DNA of 64,000 nt from Phytophthora quininea (Eukaryota; Oomycota; Peronosporomycetes; Peronosporales; Peronosporaceae). Both the position numbers and the translations under genes were made by a program. Each line of letters opens with the position of its first letter. Position 1 is the stretch's first letter. Under the pieces are notes generated by a model. It did not search any database and was not told the origin of the DNA. It worked only from the letters and a program-made list of their open reading frames with translations. The stretch lies in NCBI GenBank assembly GCA_011947345.1, contig JAAVTG010000057.1, positions 558,001-622,000 on the forward strand. Direction: 5' to 3'. Positions 33,325 through 45,559 of the stretch are shown one piece after another.

Positions 33325-35009
33325 TCATGGCGACGGTGACGATATCTGCATGTAATAAACGTCCTCGCCTTCTCCTAGTACACCTGTCTTGTCATTGAGC
33401 TTGTTGGCGCTTTTTAGCTCGTTGCAGTAGAGATCCCAGTCTCTGCTGCAGTTGAGCTTCGTCTTCATCGCCATCGCATGCAACTGCCCCAGTGCTTGAT
33501 ACAGTTTGCGATGGCGACGGAGCTGAGTCTCGTGGACCCGCGAGTGGGGGTCCGAAAGCACAACAGACCCGCCAGAAGCTCTTTGAAACGAGTCAAACGC
33601 GATTGGGACGACGCGTTCGTGCCGCGGGCTGCCGCTAGCGCATCTCGCTCTATCACATTCTTGAGCGCTGGGTAGCGAAGAGCTGGACTTGTGATACGTC
33701 TCCGTGGCGATAAAAAGAAACTCGTTGGCGTCAACGAGACGGGCGGGCATTCGAGCTCTCACGATGCTCGAGTCGCAGCTTAAAAACGCCTTCATTGCGT
33801 GGATGAACTGCACACAAAGCAACAGAGTTAAGGAGGGTTTTGCTGCAAGTACTGTACGCACCTCGAGGTAAGTATCTTCTGTCTTGGACCCGAATACAGC
33901 CTCGGCTAGAGTTTCTGTTTGTGACCTTGAAAGCCACACCAGCAGGTTGTTTGCCGAAGCTGCAGGCTTGAACTTCCTGTTCATTGCCAACGGTTTGACG
34001 CACATGGGGCGGTACGCCGGCGAGCAGATTAACCGCTGAAGAATCGATTAGCAGCTTGGCAAATGTAATTGGTCATGGTGTCCTCTTACCTGTAGACTTG
34101 AGCGAGCGAACAAAAGAAGTCGAGCGTGCGCTCGGGATACTTGCCCTGCAGGAAGCACGAAAACAGCTCCACATCGACTCTCTGTGTTGCAAGCTTGAGT
34201 CAAACCGACGAAGCGTATGCGAGGTATATAGTATAGGTGTTTTTTCTTACGTGTTGAAGCGCGTTGAGCCCCTCGATGAGGTCCCAAGACTGCTGATCAA
34301 CCAGTTTCTTCAGACCGAACCGGTTGGTGAGGTGGTGCCGAATGAACTTGGCAAACTGCCAGCGGACAAAATTATTCTTTAAAGCCAGATCAAGTGCTAC
34401 GACAATTGCATCAATAAACTTACGCTTCCACCGCCATTCAGACAGGAGGCCGACAGGTCCTCGTAGCGGGCGTCGTAGATCTCGTTGATGAAGCGCACAA
34501 GCCTCGTTTCTTTGGCGTAGAAGGTGGGGTTCACCTTTGATCTCTCTGGCTGCTCCCCAATCTGCAGCAGGGCAAAACAGTGCCAGTCATTAACCTCCAA
34601 AAGCGTTAACGAAAAAAAATCGCCTTCAACTACTGACAGTACCAGAAAGATGAGGTCGGCGTACACCCAGAGCTTCTTGGGCACCACCGCCAGCCGCTTG
34701 TCCATCAGCTCCTGGCTGGCATCCTCCGCAGCTCTCTGGGCCTCCTCGATCTCCTGGTTTTCGCTTTCCTGGACGTTGCTGCTGTCCGCCTCGGGCGGCT
34801 TCAGTAGACGGATGTTGGCCACAAAGCGGTTGTCGGACTCGCGCTGCCGGAACTGGCAGCAAACGGCGGATGCGATCAGTAGGTGACGTTGTGGGGCTGC
34901 ATATCGCTACGTTACCTCCACGTTCTGCTCTATCAGGAAGCGAGTGTATTGCACGCGCGCGCGGGCTCAGGTCAGCGAAGACCACGACGTGGGGCGCGGC
35001 ATCAACCAT
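33325..35009 (-). CDS. uncharacterised multi-exon protein
   Basis: The gene starts at the ATG at 35009 (MVDAAPHVVVFADLS) and ends at 33325 (EDVYYMQISSPSP). Clear GT-AG introns: 34853-34915, 34562-34642, a third near 34220-34290, a fourth near 34030-34085, and a fifth near 33808-33862 (between KTEDTYLE and FIHAMKAFLS). Readable protein parts include QYTRFLIEQNVEFRQRESDN, PKKLWVYADLIFL joined to IGEQPERSKVNPTFYAKETR, FIDAIVVALDLALKNNFVRW and LKKLVDQQSWDLIEGLNALQ. A TTT run near 34417 seems to lack one T, and the CG repeat near 34960-34970 seems to lack two bases. The helical, Leu-rich sequence suggests a soluble scaffold or vesicle/signalling protein, but I recognise no family. It is divergent from asparagine synthetase. 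Confidence 0.6.
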
Positions 35010-35356
35010 CGCGTCGCTTTAAAGTGTGCTTCTTGTGTCAAAATGACGCGACCTTTCGGCATCCAATCAAAACAGACCACGTCGCCTCCGTCTGCGGTTA
35101 TAGCCGGGCCGTGTCAAATCCCGTGTTGCGCAACCTACACCGGAAAAGACGGGGTGAACGATACTATAGATTATACTATCACAACGACATCCATCCTAGT
35201 GCGTTGCTTGAAACCCCTTTTACGTCAAGAATTTTCTTGTGTCGCCTATCTTCGACGTCAACAGCGCTCCACCACGCAAAGTGCTCAGGCAACTCCGTTC
35301 ACTTCCACATTGGCGCTCGCTGCAGTAGTTTGCGCCCTCCCCCCCTCCTAGAGACC
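35010..35356. promoter_or_regulatory. divergent promoter region between uncharacterised gene and asparagine synthetase
   Basis: The start codons of the two genes are 347 bases apart on opposite strands, so both promoters must lie here. A string TTCACTTCCACATTGGCGC at 35299-35317 loosely resembles the oomycete initiator, 40 bases before the asparagine synthetase ATG. No other element was recognised. Confidence 0.4.
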
Positions 35357-37045
35357 ATGTGCGGCATCGTCGCCATCCTGCGCTCCATGATGCCCGAGTC
35401 GGAGCTGCGCCAGGCAGCTCTGGACGCCGGCAAGACCATCCAGCACCGCGGCCCGGACTGGAACGGCGTGCGCGTGTTCGCCGAGCGCGGCGTGGCCATC
35501 GAGCACGAGCGCCTGGCCATCATCGACCCCGAGTCGGGCGCGCAGCCGCTGGTGAGCAACGACCCCGAGCGCAGCATCACGTGCAGTGTGAACGGCGAGA
35601 TCTACAACTACAAGGAGCTGGCGAAGACGCTGAAGACTCCCTACAAGTTCCTGACCAAATCGGACTGCGAGATCATCATCCCCTCTACCTCGAGCACGGG
35701 CCCGACTTCGTGCACCTGCTGCGCGGCATGTTCAGCTTCGTGCTGTACGACCACCGCAAGGATTTCTTCTTGGCGGCGCGGGACCACATGGGCATCACCC
35801 CATGTACTACGGCTACGGGGCGGACGGTAGCGTCTGGTTCGCCTCGGAGATGAAGGCGCTGCAGCAGGGCTGCGTTCGCTTCGAGGTGTTCCCGCCCGGC
35901 CATGTATTCACAAGCGACACGGAGACCTGCAAGCGCTGGTACAACCCCGACTGGTATGCTCCAGGCCACCTCGGCAAGACGCCGCTGGACCTGAAGGTGC
36001 TGCGCGAGGCCTTCGAGACGTCGGTCAAGCGCCGCATGATGTCGGACGTGCCCTGGGGCGTGCTGCTCTCGGGCGGCTTGGACTCGTCCCTCGTGGCGTC
36101 CATCGCCGTGCGTGAGAAGCAAAAGCGCGTGGCCCAAGGAGGCGAGTGGATCAACAAGATTCACTCGTTCACCATCGGCCTCGAGAACTCGCCCGACCTC
36201 AAGGCCGCGCAGGAGGTCGCCGACTTCCTCGGCACGATCCACCACTCGTACACGTACACGATCCAGGAGGGTCTGGACGCCGTGTCCGAAGTCATCAAGT
36301 ACCTGGAGACGTACGACGTCACCACGATCCGTGCGTCGACGCCTATGTTCCTGATGTCGCGCAAGATCAAGGCCATGGGCATCAAGATGGTGCTTTCTGG
36401 CGAGGGTGCCGACGAAGTCTTTGGCGGATACCTGTACTTCCACAAGGCCCCCAATGCCGAGGCCTTCCACAAGGAGACGGTGGCCAAGCTGCAGGCCCTG
36501 CACCAGTACGACTGCCTGCGTGCCAACAAGGCCACCAGCGCTTGGGGTCTGGAGGCTCGTGTGCCGTTCCTGGACGCCGACTTCCTCGACATCGCCATGA
36601 ACATCGACACCCGCGAGAAGATGATCGACGCCAAGGCCAAGAAGTTCGAGAAGTACATCATCCGCAAGGCCTTCGACGACAAGGAGAACCCGTACCTGCC
36701 TGAGAACATCCTGTGGCGCCAGAAGGAGCAGTTTTCGGACGGTGTGGGCTACGGCTGGATCGACTCGCTCAAGGACCTCGCCGAGAAGAGCGTGTCAGAC
36801 CGCCAGATGAAGCACGCCGAGCGGCTATTCCCGTACAACCCGCCGCAGTCCAAGGAGGCCTACATGTACCGCAGCATCTTCCAGAAGCACTTCCACCCGG
36901 AGGTGGCTGCCGAGACCGTGCCTGGAGGCCCCAGCATCGCATGCAGCACCCCGCTGCCATCGAGTGGGACGCCGCTTTCAAGAACAGCGCCGACCCATCA
37001 GGCCGTGCCATCGCGGGTGTGCACGTGGACGCCTACTCGGAGTAG
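35357..37045 (+). CDS. ASNS: asparagine synthetase (glutamine-hydrolysing)
   Basis: This enzyme makes asparagine from aspartate, glutamine and ATP, 563 residues once three lost bases are counted, which is the family's length. The protein begins MCGIVAIL with the catalytic Cys2 of the glutaminase domain exposed after Met removal; QHRGPDWNG, ERLAIIDPESG and NGEIYNY follow. The synthetase domain has the ATP pyrophosphatase P-loop LLSGGLDSSL and SGEGADEVFGGY. Losses fall at about 35682, 35803 and 36954. At all three the genome shows CCCC where the protein needs CCCCC (ATCATCCCCCTC, ATCACCCCCATG, ACCCCCGCTGCC). The frames step 2, 1, 3, 2, always minus one. This is the cleanest example of homopolymer under-calling in the window. 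No introns. Confidence 0.95.
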
Positions 37046-37158
37046 ATGAATTAGACAGGAACGCTTCTGCGTTGAAATACACGTCCGTGGACAATGAAAG
37101 TCAGCGATCCGATGCAGTGTTTTGGTAGTTTTGGCAAGGTGGCGAGAAACTCCTCGTC

Positions 37159-40100
37159 ATGAAACGACAGCGAGTCTCCTTTCCACATTGCGAACTCGAC
37201 GGCAGAATGAGCAGCATTCTTCCGCCGCTGCAAGACAGTCGGGCAAAGGGCCCCGCTCTCGGGTTGCTGCCGTCGTTGAGCAATCCAAACAGCAACAAGC
37301 AAAGTCGACTTCAACAACCGCGGCAGCGTAGTCTGCCCCCGCACGTGTCGTCGTCAAGTGTCAAGTTCCCTGCGTTGGGCAAACCGATTCAACAGCCCAC
37401 CACTTTGCCGAAATGCAACCAGGAAGAAGAGAAGGAGTACGTGAGAGAACGAGGCAATAACGATGACGATGAAGACGAAGATAAACGTTATGCTTGTCGA
37501 GCAGCAGGACATCGGCGTCGTCTCGATCATCCTTGCCACCGGCGCGAGAGGTGAAGGATAAGAATCGCGACTTCATCAAAGAGCTGGAGGACAAGAAGCG
37601 CAAGGAGAGAGAACAACGGGCACGACAGGAGCGCAGGAAGAAGAAGTCGCACGAGAAGATGACGCGCAAGCTCCTGCAGGACGCAGCCGAAGCACGCCAG
37701 AAGGGTGCGTCTTCGCCCGAGGTGGACGACATCACGGCCGAGATTTTGCGGCAGGACACAACCGACGCCGAGCCGCAGGAAGAGGACGACGAGACCGCTC
37801 AAAAGCGGAAGGAGAAGGCCAAGCGACAGAAACGGTTGCTCAAGAAGCAGCAGGAACACCTCGCGCGCATTCAGGCCAAACAGCGTGAAGCTCAGGAAGA
37901 GTTGGAGCTGGAGAAGGAGCGAGAGCAGCGCAAGCGTGAGAAAGTCACTCAAACAGTGCTCGATGCCATCCAGGACAACAACAACCGCCAAGCAGAGAAT
38001 GCCGTCGAGGCGGCAGACGATTCTGTTGAGGACAATCATACGGAGCACGATCGACTGGAAAATGAAGTCGCTCAACCAGCTCCTACAGACGAGAAGACGG
38101 ACGAGCAAAAGCTCAAGGCAAAGGAACAGCGAGACGCCATCCATCGCAAACAGCAAAAGTATCTTCAAAACTGGCGGATCAACGCAAGCAAAAAGAAAAG
38201 ACGAGGCCGAAGCACGCGTTCGACAGGAGAAGAGGAACCGGAAGATTCAAAAGGAGGCGATGCTAAGGCTCCAAGAAGCAGCAGTCAGGCAGCAAGCTCT
38301 GGCCGAGGTCAGAGCGAAAGAAGAAGAAGAGGCGCTCGCTGCTGAGAAGGCATTAGGTGCAGGTCCTCCCGTTGACGTGGAAGCTATGATCGCTCGCTTG
38401 AGCAAGCTCAAAGACCGCGACCAGCAGATTATACCGGAAGCTCGAGACTTTGCGTCCTGGAAGAAGCGCCACGGTGTCGGGCCCGACCAAAAGGTGTTTT
38501 GCATGACGGGATGGTACCCTGTGATCCGCGAGGAGCTCGAGAAGCGCGGGTGGTTCTACAACCAGGAGAAAGTGTCGCCCTACTTCGACCTGAAATGGTC
38601 ACTCAAAAGCGACGAGTTGAGGCATTTCAAGGTCGAGAAGCACCAGTATGTCAACCATTTTTCCAGAACTCGGCGATCACGACCAAGGTGGGGTTGATCC
38701 ACAATCTGCGCAGTGCCATTTGGCATCAGAGCGTCGACATCGACGGCATGTTCCCACGCGCGTACGACCTGAACGACTCCAACGACATGGACAACTTCGT
38801 TCAGGACTTTCGCTACGGGGTTGCTGAAGGTTTGCTGAAGCAATTGGCACGACGGGGGCTTCAGCTGAAAGACAAAGTGCCAGGATCGGCTTCGATCGGC
38901 GCCAACGAGGCACTTGTGGACGTTGTGCTCAGCGTTGCCAGGAAAAAGGTGAAAAGTAAACGACCTGAGTTGGACGCAGCGGAAACGACTCAACTGCTAG
39001 ACCCGTTGGAGGAGAGTGTGGACGACCCGCTCTCGTCTGGCGTGGAAGAACTCGTGAGCGACCTGCAGTGGGAAGTGCTAACGAACTGCACTCTGGACAT
39101 GCCAGGGCGTCTGCGTGCTTCGTTGGCGTACCAGAAGAAAGTGTATGCCGAAGACAAACTAGACTCGGAGACGAAAGGGATAGACACAGTGCTGTCGGCC
39201 CGTGAGAAGAGATTACAGCGCCAAACGGACAAGATGATGACCGACGCGTTCAACCGGGAGAAAGCTCGACTCAACGACCTCATGGCTCATGTGTCCCTTG
39301 TGCAGGATAAAGCTTTCGACGAAGCCATGCGGCTGGCTCAGCAGATCGAGAAGCTGTGTCCGCAGTTCCACATCAACGGCGGGGCAGAGTTCATGCTATC
39401 CGAGCCACACCCGTTGGTGCGACTAGTACGAGCAACAACGTGTGGATTGTCAAGCCTGCGGGGATGTCTCGTGGCCGCGGCATTCGCGTTTTCAACGACT
39501 TGGACCAGCTCCTCGAGTACGTGGATGTGGAGAACCACAAGGAGTGTCAGTGGGTCGCGCAGAAGTACATTGAGAACCCGCTGCTGCTCTGCAAGCGCAA
39601 GTTCGACATCCGGCAGTGGGTATTGGTGACCGGGTGGGATCCGCTCACCGTTTGGTTCAACGAGGACTGCTACCTGCGCTTCTCGTCCGAGGAGTACTCA
39701 ATGGACGACCTGAGCGACCAGTACGTGCACCTGACCAACAACTCGATCCAGAAGTACAGCAACAAGTTCAACGACGTGTACGCGACGGAGGACGGCGAGA
39801 TGCAGGTGGAAGGCAACATGTGGCACTCGGACGACTTCAAGAAGTTCCTCTCGACCAAGCTGGGCAAGCCGGACATCTGGGACGCTTGGATGCACCCGCG
39901 GATGAAGGAGATCGTGATCCAGTCGCTGCAGTGCGTGCAGGACATGGTACAGCACCGCAACAACAGCTGCGAGCTGTTCGGCTACGATTTCATGCTGGAC
40001 GAGGACTTGACGCCCTGGCTGATCGAGGTCAATAGCTCGCCGGCTTGCGACTACAGCACGCCGATCGCCAAGCGGTACGTGGAGTCGGGACTGTCCGGGA

Positions 40101-40585
40101 TCATCAAGGTTATCGTCGATCACCGCGAGTACGAACAAAAGAAGCGAAGCGGTGGCGGCGCTGGGCTGGAGGAGCCGGACACGGGCTGCTGGCAGCGTAT
40201 CCACAAGGCCGAGTTCATTGGCAAGCCCATGTCCTCGTACGCGCTCGACTTTCAGGTCAAGGGCTCGAAGGTGCAGCGCGGTCGACGCAGCGCCAAGTTG
40301 CACACTATCCAGTCCAGTAGCAGGATGGCCAACAGCAACAGCTGCAGCAGCGTTACGTCCGTAAGATCCGCGGAGCGAACGGAGACAGAGGCTGACGAAG
40401 ATTGCGACGAGGATGATAACGATAACGACGTCAACGAGGAGGACGAGGATCTGCCTGATGAAGCGGAGGGAGATGGCGACGACAACGGAGAAGAAGGTGA
40501 CGGTGGCAGCGACGCTGAGGAAGCAGCCGAGGAGGAGGAGGACACAATGTCCAGCGAGACAGACGACATTGACCCGCTGTTGTAG
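37159..40585 (+). CDS. tubulin-tyrosine-ligase-like protein, TTLL3/8 glycylase type
   Basis: About 1140 residues after five or six lost bases. The N-terminal 400 residues are a charged coiled coil (EKAKRQKRLLKKQQEHLARI). The TTL domain begins near FCMTGWYPVIREELEKRGWF and continues with NHF-FQNSAITTKVGLIHNLRS, VWIVKPAGMSRGRGI (ATP-grasp lysine), KRKFDIRQWVLVT, YVHLTNNSIQKYS and FGYDFMLDEDLTPWLIEVNS. The blocks before the ATP-grasp core match the TTLL3/TTLL8 group, which add glycine to tubulin in cilia; that would suit flagellated zoospores. The C-terminal 70 residues are almost all Asp/Glu. Losses are near 37520, 38175 and 38205 (A runs), 38662 (T run) and 39425. The start at 37159 is the first in-frame ATG but may not be the true one. 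No introns. Confidence 0.85.
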
Positions 40586-41645
40586 ACGGGCCACGTAGAT
40601 GGGGCGGATTAATCAGTTCAGTCAGCTTTTTTGTCTAGGAGGACAACACAGTACAGTGGTGCATCCCGTTTTCGGCATGGCACACAATGAGTTTTGCTCG
40701 CATGCTTTTGCCTGTCCAAACCTCCGGCGCGGGCCTCGTTGCGTTCTCGTGAGCCAGCCCGCTCGTCCGTTTACGGGGACACGCACGAAAAGCGGCGTGC
40801 GGGATTTGCGCCGGATGCAGGGTGTCTACGCGGCAGCCACGTAGAATGTGAACGTCCTCACACATCGCTTCGTGCGTGCAGCTACACTGGAGACGCCGGT
40901 GCTGCGATTTTTCCTCGCCATCTCTATCCTATAGAGCAGACCAACCCAAGCGGTTTGGCTCGAAGCTGAGTGAATAGGAAGGCGTCCGTTGAAGCCTTGC
41001 ACTCGACGTGTGTGACAGCTGGACATTGCGGCCATTGCTCTGCTCGGTGCGGCAGTCCACCCGCCATTACTGCCACGAACGCCGTCAAGTCTCTGGCCTG
41101 CAGCAGCTCCCGACTCGCTTGCCGCAGAGGAGCAGGACGGCGCCAACGCCAGCGCCGGACCTCGCGTCTTGAGCGTTGGAGGCCTCTGCACGGACAGGAA
41201 GATTGCCCTGCCGTGCCGATCCCCCAACTTTGCCGTAGCAGCTGGCGATACCCTGCGTGAGTATGGCTGGCAATCACCACGGGCTCCATTCGTTGACAGT
41301 CGCCACGCTAGCCAAGAGCACCGTTGTCCCGTTGCGAGTCAGCAGCAAAAGGTACATTGCGGTCCATCACTTTCTCTTGGATTCTCTATACGTGCACTGG
41401 CGCACCCACGCATACGATATTCAGGATCGAACCGTGCCCCTTCTGCAGGTTACATTCGCTTACAAACCTCGAGACGTTTCTCCTCGTACCCCTCGTACCC
41501 TTCCGTAGAAGACCTCCGAGCCAGTCCACGGCTGACTCGCCGCGGTCCCTTTCCTCGCTTGCGGCATATCCCCATTGTGCCAGACGATCGCAATAAGCGA
41601 CTGCCCGACTGCGGACCGAAGCCTCTGCGAGCAGCGTACCTCTCC
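40586..41645. other. intergenic region, no gene seen
   Basis: About 1.06 kb between the TTLL gene and the receptor kinase, transcribed in the same direction. Open frames are short and lack domains. It presumably holds the kinase promoter. Confidence 0.55.
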
Positions 41646-44009
41646 ATGGAGATCCGGCGGACCCTCGCGCTGCTGCTGGCGGCGGCGCTCTGCGGCGTGG
41701 GCCGCGCCGCCAGCAGCTGCGACACCGAGGGCACGACGGTGCTCACGGCCGGCAGCGACGACTCGCAGGCGATCGTGATCAGCGCCGACTGCCAGGAGAC
41801 CGAGGTGGACGTGTCCAAGGACACGCTGTCGGCCACCAGCATGGGCATCCAGTCGGTGCTGAGTGCGCCCGACGTCAAGACCATCGACCTCTCGCTCAAC
41901 AACATCTCGTCGCTCTCGCTCACGAACCTCACGACGCTCACCAAACTGTACGCGGACATGCACCTAGAGTATGGTTGCGAGTAACTGACACCTTGTGTTT
42001 CTGTGGCTGCAGCACGCTGACGTCCAACACGTTCACGACGTTCACCAAGCTGGCGGTGCCCGACTCGCTCTCGAATTTGGATCTGAGCTGGAACGCTATC
42101 ACGTCCTTCGACGGCATGAGTCTGCCAGAGTCGCTCACGCAGCTCTACATGGGCGGAAACCCCATCACGTCCGTGTCGGGCGTAACGTTCCCGACGTCGC
42201 TGACGCTGCTGTACATCCACAACCTCAAGCTGACGACGCTGGACGGCGCGTCGTTCCCGGACGGATTGCTCTACTTGTCGCTGCTGCAGTCAGGCCTCTC
42301 CACCTTGGACGGCGTCTCGTTCCCAGACAGCTTGGAGTACCTGTACGTTACGCGCTTTCGTGCTCCGCGCTGCAACGTTGGGCTAACATGCAGAATTTGT
42401 TGGGCTTTGTGTGAACAGGGACTTCTCGTCGAACTCCTTGACGTCTCTCCCCAAGGATTTGCCGTCGAAAATGCTGCAGGTTACGGCCAACAGCAACCTC
42501 CTCACGGAGCTGTTCAACTACACGTTCCCCACAGGCGTCACGGCGCTCAACTTCTCAGGAAACCCCATCGAGTCGATCAAGGGCGTGTCCTTCCCGTGGG
42601 CCCTGACGAAATTGGACTTAGGAGACAATGAGATCACGACGTTTGAGATCTCACGCTCGGACTACTCGACGTTGAAGTCACTCAAGACGTTCAATGCCAA
42701 GGTCACTCAGACGAGCTGCTCCACCACAGGTGCGGAGCTGGTCTCTGTCTCGGAGTACAGCATTTGCGTCATCTCAGACAGCCTCTTTTCAGCTACGTAC
42801 GGAGGCTCCTCCGGGACGTCGTCGTCCAGTGCGGAGAGCACCACCACCACTCCCGTGTCCAGCAGCAGCAACAACTCGACCATTCTCATCGTCGTTATCT
42901 GTCTGGCGGCTGTGCTGGCCGTTGCACTAGCCGCGTTTGCTTTCCGCACCTACAGGCTGCGGCAATCGAAGGACCCGGACTATGGCGACACGCACAACTT
43001 CTTCGCCAACAATACGCTGATCGACACGAAGTCGCACTCCGGAGACCACCACAGCCACCGTGACAAGTCGGCCTCGTACAATACGATCTTTAGCGGTGGC
43101 AAGCCGACCACCATGGGCGGCACTGCCATCGAGTCGGCTCTAGTCAAGTACCGCGTGCCTGCCAACGAAGTGCAGATCGAGCGATCCATCGCCAAGGGCG
43201 GCTTTGGCATCGTGTTCCTCGCGACGTACCAAGGCCGAGCCGTGGTCGTCAAGAAGATTCTGCCAGAGAAGGCTGCGGACGACCGCTGCCTCAGCGCCTT
43301 CATTGACGAGATCAAGTTGAGCTCTACGCTGTCCCACCCAAAGATCGTTCGCTTCATCGGTGTGAGCTGGAGCATGCTCTCCGACATGGCCGTGCTGATG
43401 GAGTACATGCCCAACGGCGACCTGGACATGCTACTCAAGCAGCAGCACGACCGCCAGGAGATGTACCCGAAGGAGTTCGACTGGTACCAGAACTCGTCCG
43501 TATTACCGGCCAAGGCCGCGATCGCTCTGGACGTGCTGGAGGCCATCGTGTACCTGCACTCGTTCCCGTCCCCGATCATCCACAGAGATCTCAAGTCGAA
43601 GAACGTGCTGCTCAGTTCATCCTACGAGGCCAAACTGAGCGACTTTGGCGTCAGTCGCGAGTGGCAGGTGGACACGACCATGACCGCAGGCATCGGCACG
43701 ATGGCCTGGATCGCGCCTGAGGTTTTGCGCGGCGAGCGGTACACGGAGATGGCGGACATTTACTCGTTCGGCGTCATCCTGTCCGAGCTGGCCACGTGCC
43801 TCAAGCCGTTCGACGGCGTCACGAACGCGCTTATCGTGCTCAAGGTGACGAGCGAGGAGCGACCCGACCTGGGCCCGAACTGTCCGGAAGACATTCGCGA
43901 GCTCGCCGACCGGTGTCTGAGCTTCAACGCGAGCGACCGCCCGAGCGCCAGCGTGGCACATTACGAGCTGCGGACGCTGCTCAAGCTTCACTCTGCGTTC
44001 GAGCTCTAG
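41646..44009 (+). CDS. leucine-rich-repeat receptor-like protein kinase (TKL type)
   Basis: A 747-residue type I membrane kinase with no frame errors. Exons 41646-41968, 42013-42342 and 42419-44009; introns of 44 and 76 bases are GT-AG, the second with a CTAAC branch-like site. Signal peptide about 1-21 (LALLLAAALCGVGRA), then a cysteine-capped ectodomain with LRR units (SLSNLDLSWNAITSFDG, SLTQLYMGGNPITSVSG, LEYLDFSSNSLTSLP), a Ser/Thr-rich stalk, one transmembrane helix (ILIVVICLAAVLAVALAAFA) and a cytosolic kinase. Kinase motifs: glycine loop AKGGFGIVFLA, ATP lysine in VVVKKI, HRDLKSKN, DFG, and APEVLRGERYTEMADIYSFG. The HRDLKSKN loop and overall pattern fit the tyrosine-kinase-like (TKL) group. 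The ligand and target are unknown. Confidence 0.93.
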
Positions 44010-44854
44010 GAGCGGACCCGACCCGACCTGCTTCCCCCGGTACCCTATATGAAACTAGTAAGCAGCGAGAGCGAGCCCCGGCAAGCGACGAGGGACACTC
44101 AGCACCTCCCAGCCGCGCCCGAACGCATGGGCTCGGGTGGCCGAGTGCGAGACGGCGTCACAGCGCGCAAACACAGTCGTAGGTGTCGATTATAAATTTG
44201 TTACAAAGAGTTTGTGGATTTTGAGCAAAGGTGTAAGAAGCAACACCGCTAGCTAGTCGTGCAGGTATCGGCTGCCGACATACACCTGAGTGTAGCCATG
44301 TTTGATGAAGAGACATCTTCAACGTGATGCTGAGCAAGCAGCTCGTCTCGCCCAGCCCAGCCGCCCCCTCGCCTGGCAAAGCCCTGCCTCGCTGCACTTG
44401 TGCGTCTTTCCTTTGGTTTGTTCTCGCTGGATGGCCTGACGTGGAGTGCCTCGTAACGCATCACCGTCTGGCTTCCGAGCCTCTTGCGCAGGCGACATAT
44501 TGCCGTCGCAAGTCGCGCTACGCTCGTCGCCAACCGCTTGACGATCGTCCAGCACTCTCGTGTCGGCGGACCGCTGCTGCGGTGCCTCGCTGCCCGCTCA
44601 TTGTCGTCTTGTGTGTTTGTCCTCGCCCTGCTTTCCCTCACCCACAAACGGCGCCGTCATCGCCTTCAACGACGGCAACCTCCGCTCGTATCTTTGCGCA
44701 GCTATAGCAGCATCCGCTGTAAGTCGCTGTATAGGCGCTCCAGCTGCGACCGAGCCTCCTCTGCCAAGCCATTCCCGCTCGTGGATCGCAGCTCACTATC
44801 GCATTCGCTCGATACCCCCAAGCTCGAAAGACTTCCATCACCACCACCATCGCT
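44010..44854. other. intergenic region, no gene seen
   Basis: About 845 bases between two genes on the same strand. No open frame with a recognisable domain was found. It presumably contains the promoter of the small PX protein. Confidence 0.55.
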
Positions 44855-45373
44855 ATGGGCTGCGCGCAATCCAAGAAGAACGACGACGTGGTGGCGGCCG
44901 AGACGCCCGCGGAGACCGAGCCCGTCGCGGCCACGGAGACCGAACCGGCCAAGGAGGAGGGTGCTGCTGCGGAGGAGGAAGAGGCAGCTGCGGCGACTCC
45001 GGCCGAGGAAGAAGCCGCCTCGGCCGAACCGGAGGCTGAAGCCGCCGCCGCTGAGGAGCCCGCCAAGGAGCTCTACAAGGTCACGGGCCACGAGATCGAC
45101 GACAAGGGCGTCGTGTTCTACGTGGTGGAGGCCGTCGAGGGTGACGCGAGCTTCAAGAAGCGCTTCAGCGAGTTCAAGGCGCTGGTAGCGGCGCTCGGCA
45201 ACCCCAAGACGCTGCCGGCGCTGCCCAGCTCGGGTCTGGCCGCCAAGGTGCGCGGCAAGCACAACCCGGAGCTCATCAAGGAGCGTGAGACGCAGCTGGC
45301 GGTCGTGCTCAACGCCATCGCCAACAACGCCGAGCTGGCGGACACCGAGGCCTTCAAGGCGTTCGCGCAGTAG
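44855..45373 (+). CDS. small PX-domain protein with N-myristoylation signal
   Basis: A 172-residue protein. The N-terminus MGCAQSKK is a typical myristoylation (Gly2) and palmitoylation (Cys3) signal followed by basic residues, so membrane anchoring is likely. Residues about 10-70 are a Glu/Ala/Pro-rich low-complexity linker. Residues about 70-172 look like a PX domain: LYKVTGHEI strand, VVEA strand, FKKRFSEFKALVAAL (the Arg of RFSEF is the usual phosphoinositide contact), a Pro-rich loop LPALPSSGL, and a helix with LIKERETQLAVVLNAI. The domain is on the short side. Single exon, no frame error, strong codon bias (mostly G or C in third position) suggesting high expression. Confidence 0.8.
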   Translation: MGCAQSKKNDDVVAAETPAETEPVAATETEPAKEEGAAAEEEEAAAATPAEEEAASAEPEAEAAAAEEPAKELYKVTGHEIDDKGVVFYVVEAVEGDASFKKRFSEFKALVAALGNPKTLPALPSSGLAAKVRGKHNPELIKERETQLAVVLNAIANNAELADTEAFKAFAQ

Positions 45374-45559
45374 TAGAGTTGGGGTCGGTGTTAGCGCTTC
45401 CTCACCCTTCTAAAATGTACATAACGGTTCCTTCAACATGGAGCTTTACCGGCTGGTTATCCCTCGTGCTTCTCATGCTCCTGACGATGATTTGCGTGAT
45501 GAGAAGAACGCCATCAACTAGAAGACACAATTATCATGGACACTTTAGTTTCTGTCGAT

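Noticed and set aside
34397..34423. Possible 27-base intron (GTAAGT to GTAG)
   Set aside because: Removing it puts a stop in the next codons. One missing T near 34417 gives FIDAIVVALDLALKNN in a continuous frame, which fits better.
35357..37045. Programmed ribosomal frameshifting in asparagine synthetase and other genes
   Set aside because: The sites share no slippery sequence or following structure, involve all four bases, and occur up to five times in one gene; sequencing error explains them more simply.
39698..40594. 298-codon open frame on the minus strand
   Set aside because: It is antisense to the TTLL catalytic core and acidic tail.
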